The position numbers and the translations under genes were made by a program. DNA of 64,000 nt from Methylomonas sp. AM2-LC. Its GTDB lineage: Bacteria; Pseudomonadota; Gammaproteobacteria; Methylococcales; Methylomonadaceae. The stretch is taken from contig NZ_CP157005.1 of NCBI RefSeq assembly GCF_039904985.1, positions 1,860,001 through 1,924,000 on the forward strand, given 5' to 3'. Below are positions 1 to 10,830 of the stretch, in pieces. Positions within the stretch are counted from its first letter, which is position 1; every line of letters starts with the position of its first letter. The notes under the pieces were generated by a model, which saw only the letters and a list, made by a program, of their open reading frames with translations, was not told the origin of the DNA and ran no database searches.

Positions 1-639
1 AGTAAAGTGTATCGGGATGGCGCGATTGATCCCAGACATATCAGTTATCTTGAAGCTCATGGCACAGGAACTCCGGTTGGTGATCCTATAGAAATGCGGG
101 CTATGGGTAGTGTCATCAGTCAAAAGCGAAGCGATGCAGATCAACCTTTGATTGTCGGCTCTGTAAAAGCGGGTATTGGTCACCTGGAAGCCGCTGCCGG
201 TATAGCTGGATTGTTAAAAGCCATGTTGGTTGTTAAACACGGTCATATTCCACCCCAAGCCTGGCTGGATAGCGAACTCAATCCTGCGATTGATTTTTCA
301 GGCTTGAAAATTCAAATTGCGGATAAATATCAACCGTTACCAAAATTTAATGAGCATGGAAACGCTTATGTAGCGGTAAACTCTTTCGGTTATGGCGGCA
401 CGAATGCTCATGCGGTGTTAATGGCCGCCAATAAGCAGGACACTCAAGCTTTAGTGGTTGATTCTAAACCGGTACCTCCACGTTATTGCCTTTATTTATC
501 TGGCGCATCAGAAACAGCATGTGAAGCGTATGCACTGATTTATCAAACGCTGTTTTCTCAAGCTACGGATAGCGAAATATTAAATATTTGTCGTACAATA
601 CCGAGAGACAAAATTCACTTACCGAGTAAATTGCCATGA
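1..639 (+). pseudogene. Truncated polyketide synthase ketosynthase fragment, partial at the window edge
   Basis: The reading frame is open from base 1, so the 5' end lies outside the window. Bases 1-595 match 1548-2142 in the next gene with one silent change (T at 201, A at 1748). The fragment holds the second half of a ketosynthase (EAHGTGTPVGDP and the GHLEAAAG histidine motif). After base 595 similarity stops abruptly and the frame runs 14 codons into TGA at 637-639, which overlaps the next gene's ATG as ATGA. It is either the tail of a partial duplicate or of a second PKS gene upstream. It cannot be a complete synthase because everything after the ketosynthase is missing. Confidence 0.75.
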
Positions 640-3600
640 TATCTTCGACGCATGAATCAAACAGCCCAAAAATGCATAACGCTATTGCCATCATTGGCAC
701 TGCCTGCCGATTTCCGGGAGGAGTCACCAATATTGAAGAATATTGGTCATTTCTGAAATCGGGTGGAGATGCGGTTCGGGAAATACCAACGGAGCGCTGG
801 TCATGGCAATTTCACCATGACAAAAATCCAGATAAAGCCGGAAAATCGTATGTAAATCGTGCCAGCTTTCTTAATGTGGATATTGAAGCTTTTGATGCTG
901 CTTTTTTTGACATCTCGCCCCGCGAAGCAGCGCTATTGGATCCTCAACAACGATTACTACTAGAATTGGCGTTCGAGGCCATGGAAGATAGTGTAGGCGA
1001 TGTAAATACGTTACAAGGCAGTAACACCGGTGTTTATATTGGTTGTTTTATGCAAGATAATTTGCTGACACAAATGGCTCCTGGCGCTAAATCACAAGCT
1101 GGTACCTATACCGCTGTAAGTTCTACCATGACGATGATCTCCAATCGTTTATCCTACGCTTTCGATCTAAAAGGACCGAGTTTTACCGTCGATACTGCCT
1201 GCTCTTCTTCTTTGGTGGCTGTGCATCAGGCTTGTCTGGGTTTACGTTCAGGCGATTGTGATATGGCAATTGCTGGTGGGGTAAGCATCATGTTCAGACC
1301 GGAAATTATGATGATGATGTGTAAAGGGCATTTTCTAGCGTCTGATGGAAGAAGTAAAACATTTAGTGCCAATGCTGATGGCTATGGAAGAGGCGAAGGT
1401 GGCGGTCTGGTCGTGCTTAAACGCTTGGCCGATGCCGTCAGAGATGGTGATACCATACACGGCATAATCCTTAGTTCTGGTGTTAATCAGGATGGTAGTA
1501 CCGAAGGAATTACTGTTCCAAGTGAAACCGCTCAAATTGCTTTAGCCAGTAAAGTGTATCGGGATGGCGCGATTGATCCCAGACATATCAGTTATCTTGA
1601 AGCTCATGGCACAGGAACTCCGGTTGGTGATCCTATAGAAATGCGGGCTATGGGTAGTGTCATCAGTCAAAAGCGAAGCGATGCAGATCAACCTTTGATT
1701 GTCGGCTCTGTAAAAGCGGGTATTGGTCACCTGGAAGCCGCTGCCGGAATAGCTGGATTGTTAAAAGCCATGTTGGTTGTTAAACACGGTCATATTCCAC
1801 CCCAAGCCTGGCTGGATAGCGAACTCAATCCTGCGATTGATTTTTCAGGCTTGAAAATTCAAATTGCGGATAAATATCAACCGTTACCAAAATTTAATGA
1901 GCATGGAAACGCTTATGTAGCGGTAAACTCTTTCGGTTATGGCGGCACGAATGCTCATGCGGTGTTAATGGCCGCCAATAAGCAGGACACTCAAGCTTTA
2001 GTGGTTGATTCTAAACCGGTACCTCCACGTTATTGCCTTTATTTATCTGGCGCATCAGAAACAGCATGTGAAGCGTATGCACTGATTTATCAAACGCTGT
2101 TTTCTCAAGCTACGGATAGCGAAATATTAAATATTTGTCGTAATGCGGCTCAAAAAACGCAGTTGAGTTTTCGCTGGGTAATTACGGCAGAGACTGCCGA
2201 TGAGCTTCAAGAAAAATTAGCAATATGCATTAACGGCTCACGTGCTGCGGGCATTTTTAAAGGTCGTAGCAATAATCAGCATGCTCCCGTGTTTGTTTTC
2301 AGTGGAATGGGGCCGCAGTGGTGGGGCATGGGTCAGCAGTTGTATCAACAGGAACCGGTATTTGCAGAGACCTTAAATCAGGCCGACCAGATTTTTCAGG
2401 AACTGGCTGGCTGGTCGATACTGGGTGAAATGCTGCGTGATGAATCTGAATCTGCAATGGCAGAAACCGCGATTGCTCAAACCGGAAACTTTATGCTGCA
2501 AATCGGTCTGGTTGCGTTATTTGCTTCCTGGGGTATACGGCCTGCGGCTGTGGTTGGGCATTCGGTGGGCGAAGTTACTTCCGCTTATGTATCAGGTATA
2601 TTGTCGTTGCGAGATGCTCTAAAAGTGTCTTACCATCGTGGTCGTACCCAAGCTAAAACCGCAGGCACTGGAAGCATGCTGGCAACCGCTTTAAGTTTGG
2701 CTGAAGCAGAAAAAACCATTTTAGCTTATGGTGGGCAAGTGTCTGTTGCCGGGATTAACAGTGCAAACAATACTACCTTGTCAGGTGATGAGGCCGGTAT
2801 TGATGCCATTGCCGATGCACTGGGAATACAAGGTGTTTTTGCGCGTAAACTGAGGGTAGAAGTACCGTATCACAGTATCGGTATGGATCCAATTTTAGAT
2901 GAATTACGCAGCTGTTTGTCTGATTTGACTACTCATCCTGCTCAACTGCCTGTGTTTTCAACCGTTACAGGTCAGCAAGTCGATCAGGCATTCGGTAGCG
3001 AATACTGGTGTGAGAATGTTCGTCTCCCAGTCTATTTTAATGATGCCATCGAAAGTCTGCTGGCAGCAGGTTATGAAACTTTTCTTGAGGTAGGCCCACA
3101 CCCGGTTTTAACTGGCTACATTAAAGAAATTATGGCGGCGCAAGGCAGCAAAGGTATTTGTTTTAACACCCTTAAACGCAAAGAAGATGAAGTAATGCAA
3201 TTACGTGATTGTATTGCTGCACTTTGGTCAAATGGTGTTAATTTCCCTTTGCGAAACTATTTAGGTTGCCCCACAAAAACGCTGAAACTTCCAGCTTATC
3301 CTTGGCAACGTAAAAAGCATTGGTTTGAAGATAAATACGCCCGAATTGCCCGTCAAGGATGGCCGGATGCCCAGTTATTGCTTGGCTATAGAACCGCTGA
3401 TCCGTTACCAACCTGGCAAACGGAGTTGGCAGGTTCTATGATCAGCTGGTTGGAAGATCATAAAGTAGGGCAAAGGACCGTTTTTCCGGGTGCAGGTTAT
3501 TTGGAAATATTACTGGCCGTTTTGCAAGATCAACATCTTGCTACAACCGAGAAAGTATTACGTAACATACAATTTCACCGTGCTTTGGTCGTTGCTGATA

Positions 3601-6600
3601 CTGACTGCACGCTAATAAAAACCATTTTGACCCAAGCCGGACAGGTAGGCATCTATTCAGCGGCTTCATCCAGTGCAGATGTATGGAGTTTACATGGTAG
3701 TGCAGAATTGTTGACCGGGAAATTTTCAGCCCCTAAAACCAACCCTCTTCAGACACTCAATTTCAGTCATTTCGAAGTCGTTGATGTCAAACAGCTATAT
3801 AAGCGCTTACTTTCGCTTGGACTTGACTATGGTCCAACCTTTCAGTCCATTAAAACACTGAAAAAACAGGCTAACTGTGCCTTGGTAGAATTAGAAACAC
3901 ATGATAACAGTCAGCATATCATTCATCCGGCCCTCATAGATGGCGCATTTCAATCCATGTTAGCGCTGAATGAAACTGAAATGGCTTACTTGCCAGTATC
4001 AATCAAGGAAATACGTATCTATGCCAAGTTAGCCAAGCAATGTGTGGCCTGGTTGGAAATTACACATAGAACAGAACGCAGTATTCACGCCAATGTTACT
4101 CTATTGCAGGCAGGCCAAGTATGCTGTGAATTATTGGATATTCGTTGCGACGCTATTCAGTTAGCAACTGATCCAATGCAAACTGCAATAGAAAATGTCA
4201 CCTATCGTTCTAACTGGGATAATATCGGATACCCTGATTACAATGAAATCATATCCAATGTTGCTGTAGTCGGCGAAAACGTCCCAGAAGAACTCAGACA
4301 AGGCTTGATAGTCTATGGCTCAGAACGCATCGATTATTTCCAGCAATTAAGTGAGTTGGTAGCGACTCAGACCGCCTGCAATTATGATTTAATTGCCTGT
4401 CTAATTAACACGCCTAGCGCTGAAAAAGCAGTAGAGGAATCTGTTGAACTGTTGTTAGGCTTGCAACAAATTGCCTTGCAAGGCTATCAAGCTAAAATAG
4501 TATTTGTTACTGAACAAGCAATGGCGCATGAGATACGTAATTCTCAGCGGGGTTGGCTAAGTTCTTGGTCTATTGGTTTGCGTCGCAATGCCAGTAACGA
4601 ACTATCAGCCATTAAGTTTCGTCACATTGATATTGATGATTTTGATGAGAGTAACTATCTACTGGCAGCCGAGCTGACATCACCCAACCCGCCCGATGAG
4701 ATTGCACTTGCAAACCGTAATCGTTATGCCATGCAAATTAGGCGTATTGATAGTAATGAATATGCAGAGCTGGCTACTAAAGTAAAAGTCCCGTTTATTG
4801 ATGACGGTCAACATAGCTTTAAGCTGAATATTCCTGCACGTACTGCCTTACATAATCTTGTATTTAGTAAAACTGAACGCAAACCGCCCAATGAGTATCA
4901 AGTAGAAATTCGGGTTGAATCAGTTTCACTCAACTACAAAGACTTGGCTAAAGTCGTTGGAATACTAAACGAAGAAAATCTGGAATCAATACAAGCGGGT
5001 ATGACTTTAGGACTTGAATGTTCGGGTGTCGTTGTAGCGGTGGGTTCTGAAGTTTGTGATTATCAGCTTGGAGATAAAGTCTGTGTAGCACAAGCAGATT
5101 GTTTTAGTCGCTATTTGTTGTTGGATACCAAACGTACAGAGCTAAACGCGACCCTGATCCGGCCCATCCCTACAGGATTTAAATCGACGGATGCTGCGGC
5201 ATTCCTTGTGGCCTATGCGAAAGCGTTATGGGCGTTAAAAGATATTGCCAGATTATCTGTTGGAGATACGGTGCTTATCCATGGTGCAACGGGTGGCGTG
5301 GGTCTGGCTGCTGTTAATTTGGCCAAACATTTTGGTGCACGTATCATTGCTTCAGCCAGTACTCAAGTGAAACGGGACTTTCTGCTTAATATGGGGGTTG
5401 ATCATACAGTTGATTCACGTACCTTAAACTTTGGTGAAGAAATTTTGGCGTTAACCAATGGCAAAGGTGTGGATGTCGTTTTGAATTCGGCAAGCGGTGG
5501 CTTAGTGGCGATTAGCTTTGACGTATTGGCCGAATTTGGGCATTTTGTCGAAATAGGCAAAAGCGATATTCTTAATCAAGGCTCTCTGAGTATGACGCCT
5601 TTTGATAAAAGTATTCAGTATAGTGCGATTGATCTTGATTTATTAAGTACTAAAAAACCACAAAAATATCTAGAATTACTCGAAGAAGTTTGGGATTTAG
5701 CTAATCGCGGATGTATTCAGGCGTTGCCGACTACCCGTTTTGGCGCGGATCAAATCATAGAAGCCTTTACTTATTTATCGGGTTCTAAACAAATTGGCAA
5801 AGTGGTGATTGATCTTGATCAAACACCGGTTGTCAGTGCTATTAAATCACGTATGCTGCAACAACTTAGCGCAGATAAAACAGTGTTAATCACGGGTGGC
5901 TTAGGCGGTGTTGGTTTGGCTTATGCGCATTGGTGTGTGGAGCATGGCGCAAAACGTTTGGCGTTGTTAGGACGCAAAGGTGCCAATACTGCTGATACGC
6001 AGGCAGCGGTAGCGCAATTGGAAGCGTTAGGGGTTTCTGTTGCTGTTTATGCTGGTGATGTCAGTATTCGACAGGATCTTATCAATGTTATATCCGCGAT
6101 AGAAAGTCAGGGTAAATTGGGTGGTGTTATCCATGCTGCGGGGGTTCTTGATGATAGAACTCTGATGGATATGGACGAAGCGGCGATCAAACGTGTGGCC
6201 ATCCCAAAAATTATCGGTGCAAATAACCTGCATGAACTCACCAAAAATAATGTTGATCTAGAGTTGTTTCTGGTTATTTCTTCAATCTCAGGACAATCGG
6301 GCAATACCTATCAGGCTAATTACTGTCTGGCGAATACCTTCATGGATGGTTTGATTGAATACCGTGCTACGCAAGGCCTGCCTGCCAATAGCTTACAATT
6401 AGGCCCTGCTCAAGTGGGTATGGCGGCAGCCAATTCCGATTTGGAACGCTATTTGAAAATGAAAGGCTTACATGCTTTTGATGAACCAATGCTGCAAGCT
6501 GTATTTAATAGAATTTATCAATGGAATGTCCCAACCCTAATGATGGTCAATGTCGATTGGCCAACCTGGGAATACGCAGAACCAGGTGCCGCCAGTTCGC

Positions 6601-7007
6601 ATCGCTATCAAGATTTGATCAGTAAGTATGGTTCAGGTTCCGACAATACATCTATTGCCAGTGCTTTGGCATTAATGCCTAAAGAGCAACAAATTGAAAC
6701 AGCCGCATACATTGTTGCTGAACATATTGCCAGTATTTTGCAAATGAATGCTGATGAGGTTGATCTAGATGCCGCACTGGAAAATTTTGGTATCGATTCT
6801 ATCACTGCTGTCGAATTGCAAACATTGGTGAATCGTTCATTTCAAATCGAACTCTCTGTTTTATCGTTGTTGTCCAGTAAATCCATACTGAGTATAGCTG
6901 CAGATGTTGTTACTTTAATGCAAGTGGCATCAGTCCCCAGCGAACAAGTGAAAACAGAAATTATTCCAATCATTATTAATGAATCAAAAGAGGGTGCTAC
7001 AGCATGA
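636..7007 (+). CDS. Type I highly reducing polyketide synthase (KS-AT-DH-ER-KR-ACP)
   Basis: One complete module of 2123 residues. Ketosynthase, about 15-450: Cys189 in DTACSSS, His324, His365. Acyltransferase, about 555-850: Ser643 in GHSVGE. Dehydratase, about 905-1190: His942 and Asp1102 in LIDGAFQ. Enoyl reductase, about 1400-1720: GATGGVG. Ketoreductase, about 1745-1930: GGLGGVG, Tyr1896. Acyl carrier protein: Ser2055 in GIDSI. All reductive domains look intact, so repeated cycles should give a largely saturated chain. No thioesterase is present; the PLP enzyme whose start overlaps this stop by 4 bp is the likely release factor. The dehydratase motif places the glycine one residue early (HKVGQRTVFP). 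The start at 636 has a weak ribosome site; ATG 672 is the alternative. The product is unknown. Confidence 0.92.
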   Translation: MISSTHESNSPKMHNAIAIIGTACRFPGGVTNIEEYWSFLKSGGDAVREIPTERWSWQFHHDKNPDKAGKSYVNRASFLNVDIEAFDAAFFDISPREAALLDPQQRLLLELAFEAMEDSVGDVNTLQGSNTGVYIGCFMQDNLLTQMAPGAKSQAGTYTAVSSTMTMISNRLSYAFDLKGPSFTVDTACSSSLVAVHQACLGLRSGDCDMAIAGGVSIMFRPEIMMMMCKGHFLASDGRSKTFSANADGYGRGEGGGLVVLKRLADAVRDGDTIHGIILSSGVNQDGSTEGITVPSETAQIALASKVYRDGAIDPRHISYLEAHGTGTPVGDPIEMRAMGSVISQKRSDADQPLIVGSVKAGIGHLEAAAGIAGLLKAMLVVKHGHIPPQAWLDSELNPAIDFSGLKIQIADKYQPLPKFNEHGNAYVAVNSFGYGGTNAHAVLMAANKQDTQALVVDSKPVPPRYCLYLSGASETACEAYALIYQTLFSQATDSEILNICRNAAQKTQLSFRWVITAETADELQEKLAICINGSRAAGIFKGRSNNQHAPVFVFSGMGPQWWGMGQQLYQQEPVFAETLNQADQIFQELAGWSILGEMLRDESESAMAETAIAQTGNFMLQIGLVALFASWGIRPAAVVGHSVGEVTSAYVSGILSLRDALKVSYHRGRTQAKTAGTGSMLATALSLAEAEKTILAYGGQVSVAGINSANNTTLSGDEAGIDAIADALGIQGVFARKLRVEVPYHSIGMDPILDELRSCLSDLTTHPAQLPVFSTVTGQQVDQAFGSEYWCENVRLPVYFNDAIESLLAAGYETFLEVGPHPVLTGYIKEIMAAQGSKGICFNTLKRKEDEVMQLRDCIAALWSNGVNFPLRNYLGCPTKTLKLPAYPWQRKKHWFEDKYARIARQGWPDAQLLLGYRTADPLPTWQTELAGSMISWLEDHKVGQRTVFPGAGYLEILLAVLQDQHLATTEKVLRNIQFHRALVVADTDCTLIKTILTQAGQVGIYSAASSSADVWSLHGSAELLTGKFSAPKTNPLQTLNFSHFEVVDVKQLYKRLLSLGLDYGPTFQSIKTLKKQANCALVELETHDNSQHIIHPALIDGAFQSMLALNETEMAYLPVSIKEIRIYAKLAKQCVAWLEITHRTERSIHANVTLLQAGQVCCELLDIRCDAIQLATDPMQTAIENVTYRSNWDNIGYPDYNEIISNVAVVGENVPEELRQGLIVYGSERIDYFQQLSELVATQTACNYDLIACLINTPSAEKAVEESVELLLGLQQIALQGYQAKIVFVTEQAMAHEIRNSQRGWLSSWSIGLRRNASNELSAIKFRHIDIDDFDESNYLLAAELTSPNPPDEIALANRNRYAMQIRRIDSNEYAELATKVKVPFIDDGQHSFKLNIPARTALHNLVFSKTERKPPNEYQVEIRVESVSLNYKDLAKVVGILNEENLESIQAGMTLGLECSGVVVAVGSEVCDYQLGDKVCVAQADCFSRYLLLDTKRTELNATLIRPIPTGFKSTDAAAFLVAYAKALWALKDIARLSVGDTVLIHGATGGVGLAAVNLAKHFGARIIASASTQVKRDFLLNMGVDHTVDSRTLNFGEEILALTNGKGVDVVLNSASGGLVAISFDVLAEFGHFVEIGKSDILNQGSLSMTPFDKSIQYSAIDLDLLSTKKPQKYLELLEEVWDLANRGCIQALPTTRFGADQIIEAFTYLSGSKQIGKVVIDLDQTPVVSAIKSRMLQQLSADKTVLITGGLGGVGLAYAHWCVEHGAKRLALLGRKGANTADTQAAVAQLEALGVSVAVYAGDVSIRQDLINVISAIESQGKLGGVIHAAGVLDDRTLMDMDEAAIKRVAIPKIIGANNLHELTKNNVDLELFLVISSISGQSGNTYQANYCLANTFMDGLIEYRATQGLPANSLQLGPAQVGMAAANSDLERYLKMKGLHAFDEPMLQAVFNRIYQWNVPTLMMVNVDWPTWEYAEPGAASSHRYQDLISKYGSGSDNTSIASALALMPKEQQIETAAYIVAEHIASILQMNADEVDLDAALENFGIDSITAVELQTLVNRSFQIELSVLSLLSSKSILSIAADVVTLMQVASVPSEQVKTEIIPIIINESKEGATA

Positions 7008-8326
7008 ATCAGGATAGTAGAGCATTAGCAAGACAATTGCTTTCATCAGGTGCCGCAAAGCCGGAAGGGGCAAAAGTCGGAAGTATAGTTAATCCGGTGG
7101 CCGCAAAAATAATCCATCATCAAGCTAGAGGCTTTGATAATCATCCTGGTGCGCTTGAGTTTCTGAAAATGAAAGAAAACTTTGAAAATATGGGTATCAA
7201 TGGTAATTCCTATTTTCAGGCATGGACTAAAAGAGACGGCGCTAAGGTGTTAATCGGTGATGCCTGGAAAATTAACTATTCATCCTATAATTATTTGGGC
7301 TTAGCGACTGATCCCGAAGTAATGCAGGCTGCTAAAGATGCGATTGATCAATACGGTACCTCGGTATCTGCCGCGCGGATGGTCGCTGGACAAATTCCAT
7401 TACATGATGAGTTAGAAGCCGAATTCGCAGCCTTTTTCGGCACTGAGGATGCCTTATTGTTTGTCAGTGGTTTTTTAACCAATGTAGCTACATTAGGCTT
7501 TTTGCTTACCGATAAAGACTTGATTATTCACGATGAATTAATTCATAACTCTATGGTGACGGGAGCTTTGTTGTCTGGAGCCAGACGATTAACATTTCCG
7601 CATAATGATGCCCAAGGTTTGGATCGTTTGTTAAAAATGCATCGACATCTTTATGAAAGAGCCATTATTTTAACGGAAGGTGTGTTTTCTATGGATGGTG
7701 ATTTGGCAAATATCAGACCAATCATAGAAGTAGCACATCGGCACGATGCCTCAATTATGTTGGACGAAGCACACTCTATGGGAACAATTGGCGCAACAGG
7801 TCGGGGTGTGCAAGAGGCTTTAGGTGTCAAGTCAAATGAAATCGAAATCTGGATGGGCAGTCTCAGCAAGTCAGTGGGCAGTGCAGGAGGATTTATCGCA
7901 GGCAGTAAAAATATGATCAACAATTTGCGCTATAACGCACCGGGAGCTGTATTGTATTGTGCGGGTATGCCTGCACCGACTGCTGCAGCGGCTTTATGTG
8001 GTCTGCGTAAATTAAAAAAAGAAATCTGGCGGGTGGAAAAATTGCAGGCAAATGCAGCATATTTCCTTAAAAAGGCACAGGAATACGGGTTGGATACGGG
8101 TATTAGTACTGGCACCGCAGTGGTACCCGTTATTATCGGTGATTCTGAAAAAGCGGTGAAACTCGCCAATCTATTAAATACAAAGAATATTAATGTGCAT
8201 GCAATTATCTATCCGGCCGTGCCGTTGAATCAGGCGCGCTTGCGATTTTTTATAAACTGCACGCATACCTTTGAGGAAATCGATTATACGATTGCAACCG
8301 TTTCTGAAAATTTAAATAAAGTATAG
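7004..8326 (+). CDS. Alpha-oxoamine synthase (AONS/KBL/SPT-type PLP enzyme)
   Basis: Fold type I PLP enzyme of the 8-amino-7-oxononanoate synthase / serine palmitoyltransferase family. These enzymes condense an acyl thioester with an amino acid and release CO2. Lys289 in GSLSKSVGSAGGF is the Schiff-base lysine, and Asp254 in LDEAHSMG contacts the pyridine ring. At 440 residues it has an N-terminal extension of roughly 50 residues over KBL. The ATGA overlap with the PKS suggests coupled translation and action on the PKS-bound chain, giving an aminoketone with a long tail. A separate biotin role is unlikely from context. The amino acid used cannot be read from sequence. Confidence 0.88.
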   Translation: MNQDSRALARQLLSSGAAKPEGAKVGSIVNPVAAKIIHHQARGFDNHPGALEFLKMKENFENMGINGNSYFQAWTKRDGAKVLIGDAWKINYSSYNYLGLATDPEVMQAAKDAIDQYGTSVSAARMVAGQIPLHDELEAEFAAFFGTEDALLFVSGFLTNVATLGFLLTDKDLIIHDELIHNSMVTGALLSGARRLTFPHNDAQGLDRLLKMHRHLYERAIILTEGVFSMDGDLANIRPIIEVAHRHDASIMLDEAHSMGTIGATGRGVQEALGVKSNEIEIWMGSLSKSVGSAGGFIAGSKNMINNLRYNAPGAVLYCAGMPAPTAAAALCGLRKLKKEIWRVEKLQANAAYFLKKAQEYGLDTGISTGTAVVPVIIGDSEKAVKLANLLNTKNINVHAIIYPAVPLNQARLRFFINCTHTFEEIDYTIATVSENLNKV

Positions 8327-8475
8327 AAACGGTATATAAATTCATTAGACTTAGACTTTATTCAATTCAAAACGGCTTAATGTTAGTCATTCTGTTCTGA
8401 TTTAAGGTCAAGCTAGGTATAACCTTTTACCGCTCTAAATCAGTGGTCTAATAACAAAGCAAAGAGAATAAATCA

Positions 8476-10830
8476 ATGGTACGCAAATATTCGGAATTGC
8501 TACTTAGCAATCCCTGGCAGGTTATCGTCTTAACCCTGATGTTAACCATAGCATCTGGTTACGGTATCGCATTTGTACATTTTAAAAGTGATTATCGAAT
8601 GTTTTTCAGTAATGATAATCCGCAATTGATTGCGTTTGAAACCTTACAAAAAACCTATGTACGTGATGACAATGTGCTATTGGTATTAACCCCAAATAAC
8701 GGTGATGTATTTACTGCCCAAAATCTGGCTATCATAGAGCAGTTAACCAAAAAACTTTGGCAAACTCCCTATTCAACAAGGGTGGACTCAATCACTAATT
8801 TCCAAAACAGTTCTGCTGAGGGCGATGAATTAAAAGTAGCTGATTTAATAAGTCATGCTGAACAGTTGAATGCAGTGCAAATTCAGCACCTTAAATATTT
8901 GACTTTACATGAGCCCTTATTAGTAAAGCGTCTAATCTCCCCTGATGCGAAAGTTACGGGTATCAATGTGGTGGTAAAGCGTACCAATGAGAACCAGGAT
9001 GCGGAAACGTTAGCTATTGCAACCTATGTAAGGAATTTGGTCAGCGAATTAAAGCAAACGCACCCAGAAATTGAAATTCGGTTGACTGGGGCGATAATGC
9101 TGGATACCGCTTTTTCGGAAAGTTCCGAATTAGATATGAAGACGCTGACGCCGGCAATGCTAGTCATAATTGCCTTAGCCTTATGGTGGTTTCTGAAATC
9201 GTTTCTAGGTATGACTGCTGCTTTGCTGATGATGACTTTATCCATCGTCATTGCGGTAGGGCTTGCAGGTTGGCTGGGCATTGCTTTTTCACCATCCAGC
9301 ATACCCGCACCGACTATTATGTTGACTCTGGCTGTCGCAGATACAGTGCATATTTTAACCAGCTATTATAGCGGTTTGGCTAAAGGTCAGGATAAACGTT
9401 CAGCCATTCAAAATAGTATGATCAATAATTTTAAGGCCATATTCTTTACCAATCTGACCACCGCGATAGGTTTTTTGTCTATGAATTTTAGTGATGCACC
9501 CCCGTTTCGCGATTTGGGGAATATTACTGCCATGGGTGTTGTCGCTGCCTATTTTTTAACCATTACTTTTTTACCAGCTTTAATGTTACTTTTACCCGCC
9601 AATAAAGGGCGAATAGAAAACGAAGAAAATGCTGGCAGCTGGAGTGGCAAAGCGGTTCATAGGATGGTAAATTTTATGATTAGGCATCCCGGCAAACAGT
9701 TAGCGGTTTTATCAGTGATTACTTTGGCACTATTGGCCTGTATCCCATTGAATACTCTGGATGATGAATATGTTAAATACTTTGATGAATCGGTCGAATT
9801 TAGACAGGATACTGACTACACTACTACCCATTTAACTGGAATATACAATATCGAATACTCGTTAGAGCAAGGTACTCAGGGCGGTATCAATGAACCTGCG
9901 TTCTATAATCAGGTAGAGGCATTTGTGAACTGGTATCGGCAACAGCCAGAAACCATTCATGTCTATGCGCTTAACGATATTTTAAAGAAATTAAATCAGA
10001 ATATGCATGGTGACGATCCCGCCTGGTTTCGCTTACCAGATAGTCGTGAAATGGCCGCACAATATCTACTGATGTTCGAAATGTCGTTACCGTATGGTCT
10101 GGATATAAATGACAGAGTTAACGTCAGCAAATCGGCAACACGGGTGACTGTAACTTTGCCCAGTCTCTCCAGTCAGCAAAGTATAGACCTGGAAGCCCGC
10201 GCTCAGGCTTGGTTAAAAGCCAATGCACCCCTGATAAAAAACACAGATGGCACGGGTGCCACGTTGTTGTTTTCGCATATTGGTCAACGTAACACTATCA
10301 GTATGATTAGCGGCGAACTCTTATCCACCACTTTAATATCGATCATTTTGATCTTTGTGTTACGGTCGTTGGGTTTAGGTTTACTAAGTCTTATCCCAAA
10401 CTTGGTTCCGGCAGGCATGGCCTTTGGGCTGTGGGGGTTGATGGTGGGTCAAGTAGGATTAGCCTCTTCTGTAGTAGCGGCCATGACGCTAGGTATTCTG
10501 GTTGACGATACCGTGCATTTTCTGGGTAAATATCAGTATGCGCGCCAAGAAAAAAACATGGATCCAGAGTTAGCGTTGCATTATGCCTTTTCTAATGTGG
10601 GAGGAGCCTTGTGGGTTACCTCGGCAGTACTGATAATGGGTTTTTCTTTATTTACCTTTTCCAGTTTCAAAATCAATTATGAAATGGGGTTGTTAACCTC
10701 CATTATTTTTGCACTCGGATTGTTTGCCGAATTCCTGTTGTTACCACCCATCCTTTTACTTTACGAAGGCCTATTGGTTCGCATAAATAACGTCTTTAAA
10801 AAATCTACTGAAGCAGGAAAATGCTCATGA
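8476..10830 (+). CDS. RND superfamily (MMPL/HpnN-type) exporter
   Basis: Inner-membrane transporter of 784 residues with the two-fold RND layout: a first membrane helix near 15-35, a large periplasmic loop, helices around 205-375 and 400-425, a second loop, then helices around 615-770. Charged residues sit in helices at VADTVHILTSYY and GILVDDTVHFLGKY, the usual proton-relay positions. It is shorter than tripartite drug pumps and resembles lipid exporters such as HpnN and MmpL. It lies 149 bp after the PKS-PLP pair and overlaps the LolA-like gene, so the likely cargo is the lipid-like PKS product. The cargo is inferred from context only. Confidence 0.88.
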   Translation: MVRKYSELLLSNPWQVIVLTLMLTIASGYGIAFVHFKSDYRMFFSNDNPQLIAFETLQKTYVRDDNVLLVLTPNNGDVFTAQNLAIIEQLTKKLWQTPYSTRVDSITNFQNSSAEGDELKVADLISHAEQLNAVQIQHLKYLTLHEPLLVKRLISPDAKVTGINVVVKRTNENQDAETLAIATYVRNLVSELKQTHPEIEIRLTGAIMLDTAFSESSELDMKTLTPAMLVIIALALWWFLKSFLGMTAALLMMTLSIVIAVGLAGWLGIAFSPSSIPAPTIMLTLAVADTVHILTSYYSGLAKGQDKRSAIQNSMINNFKAIFFTNLTTAIGFLSMNFSDAPPFRDLGNITAMGVVAAYFLTITFLPALMLLLPANKGRIENEENAGSWSGKAVHRMVNFMIRHPGKQLAVLSVITLALLACIPLNTLDDEYVKYFDESVEFRQDTDYTTTHLTGIYNIEYSLEQGTQGGINEPAFYNQVEAFVNWYRQQPETIHVYALNDILKKLNQNMHGDDPAWFRLPDSREMAAQYLLMFEMSLPYGLDINDRVNVSKSATRVTVTLPSLSSQQSIDLEARAQAWLKANAPLIKNTDGTGATLLFSHIGQRNTISMISGELLSTTLISIILIFVLRSLGLGLLSLIPNLVPAGMAFGLWGLMVGQVGLASSVVAAMTLGILVDDTVHFLGKYQYARQEKNMDPELALHYAFSNVGGALWVTSAVLIMGFSLFTFSSFKINYEMGLLTSIIFALGLFAEFLLLPPILLLYEGLLVRINNVFKKSTEAGKCS

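Noticed and set aside
7004..8326. Biotin gene bioF or glycine acetyltransferase kbl
   Set aside because: The ATGA coupling to a PKS and absence of bio or tdh neighbours favour a PKS release enzyme.
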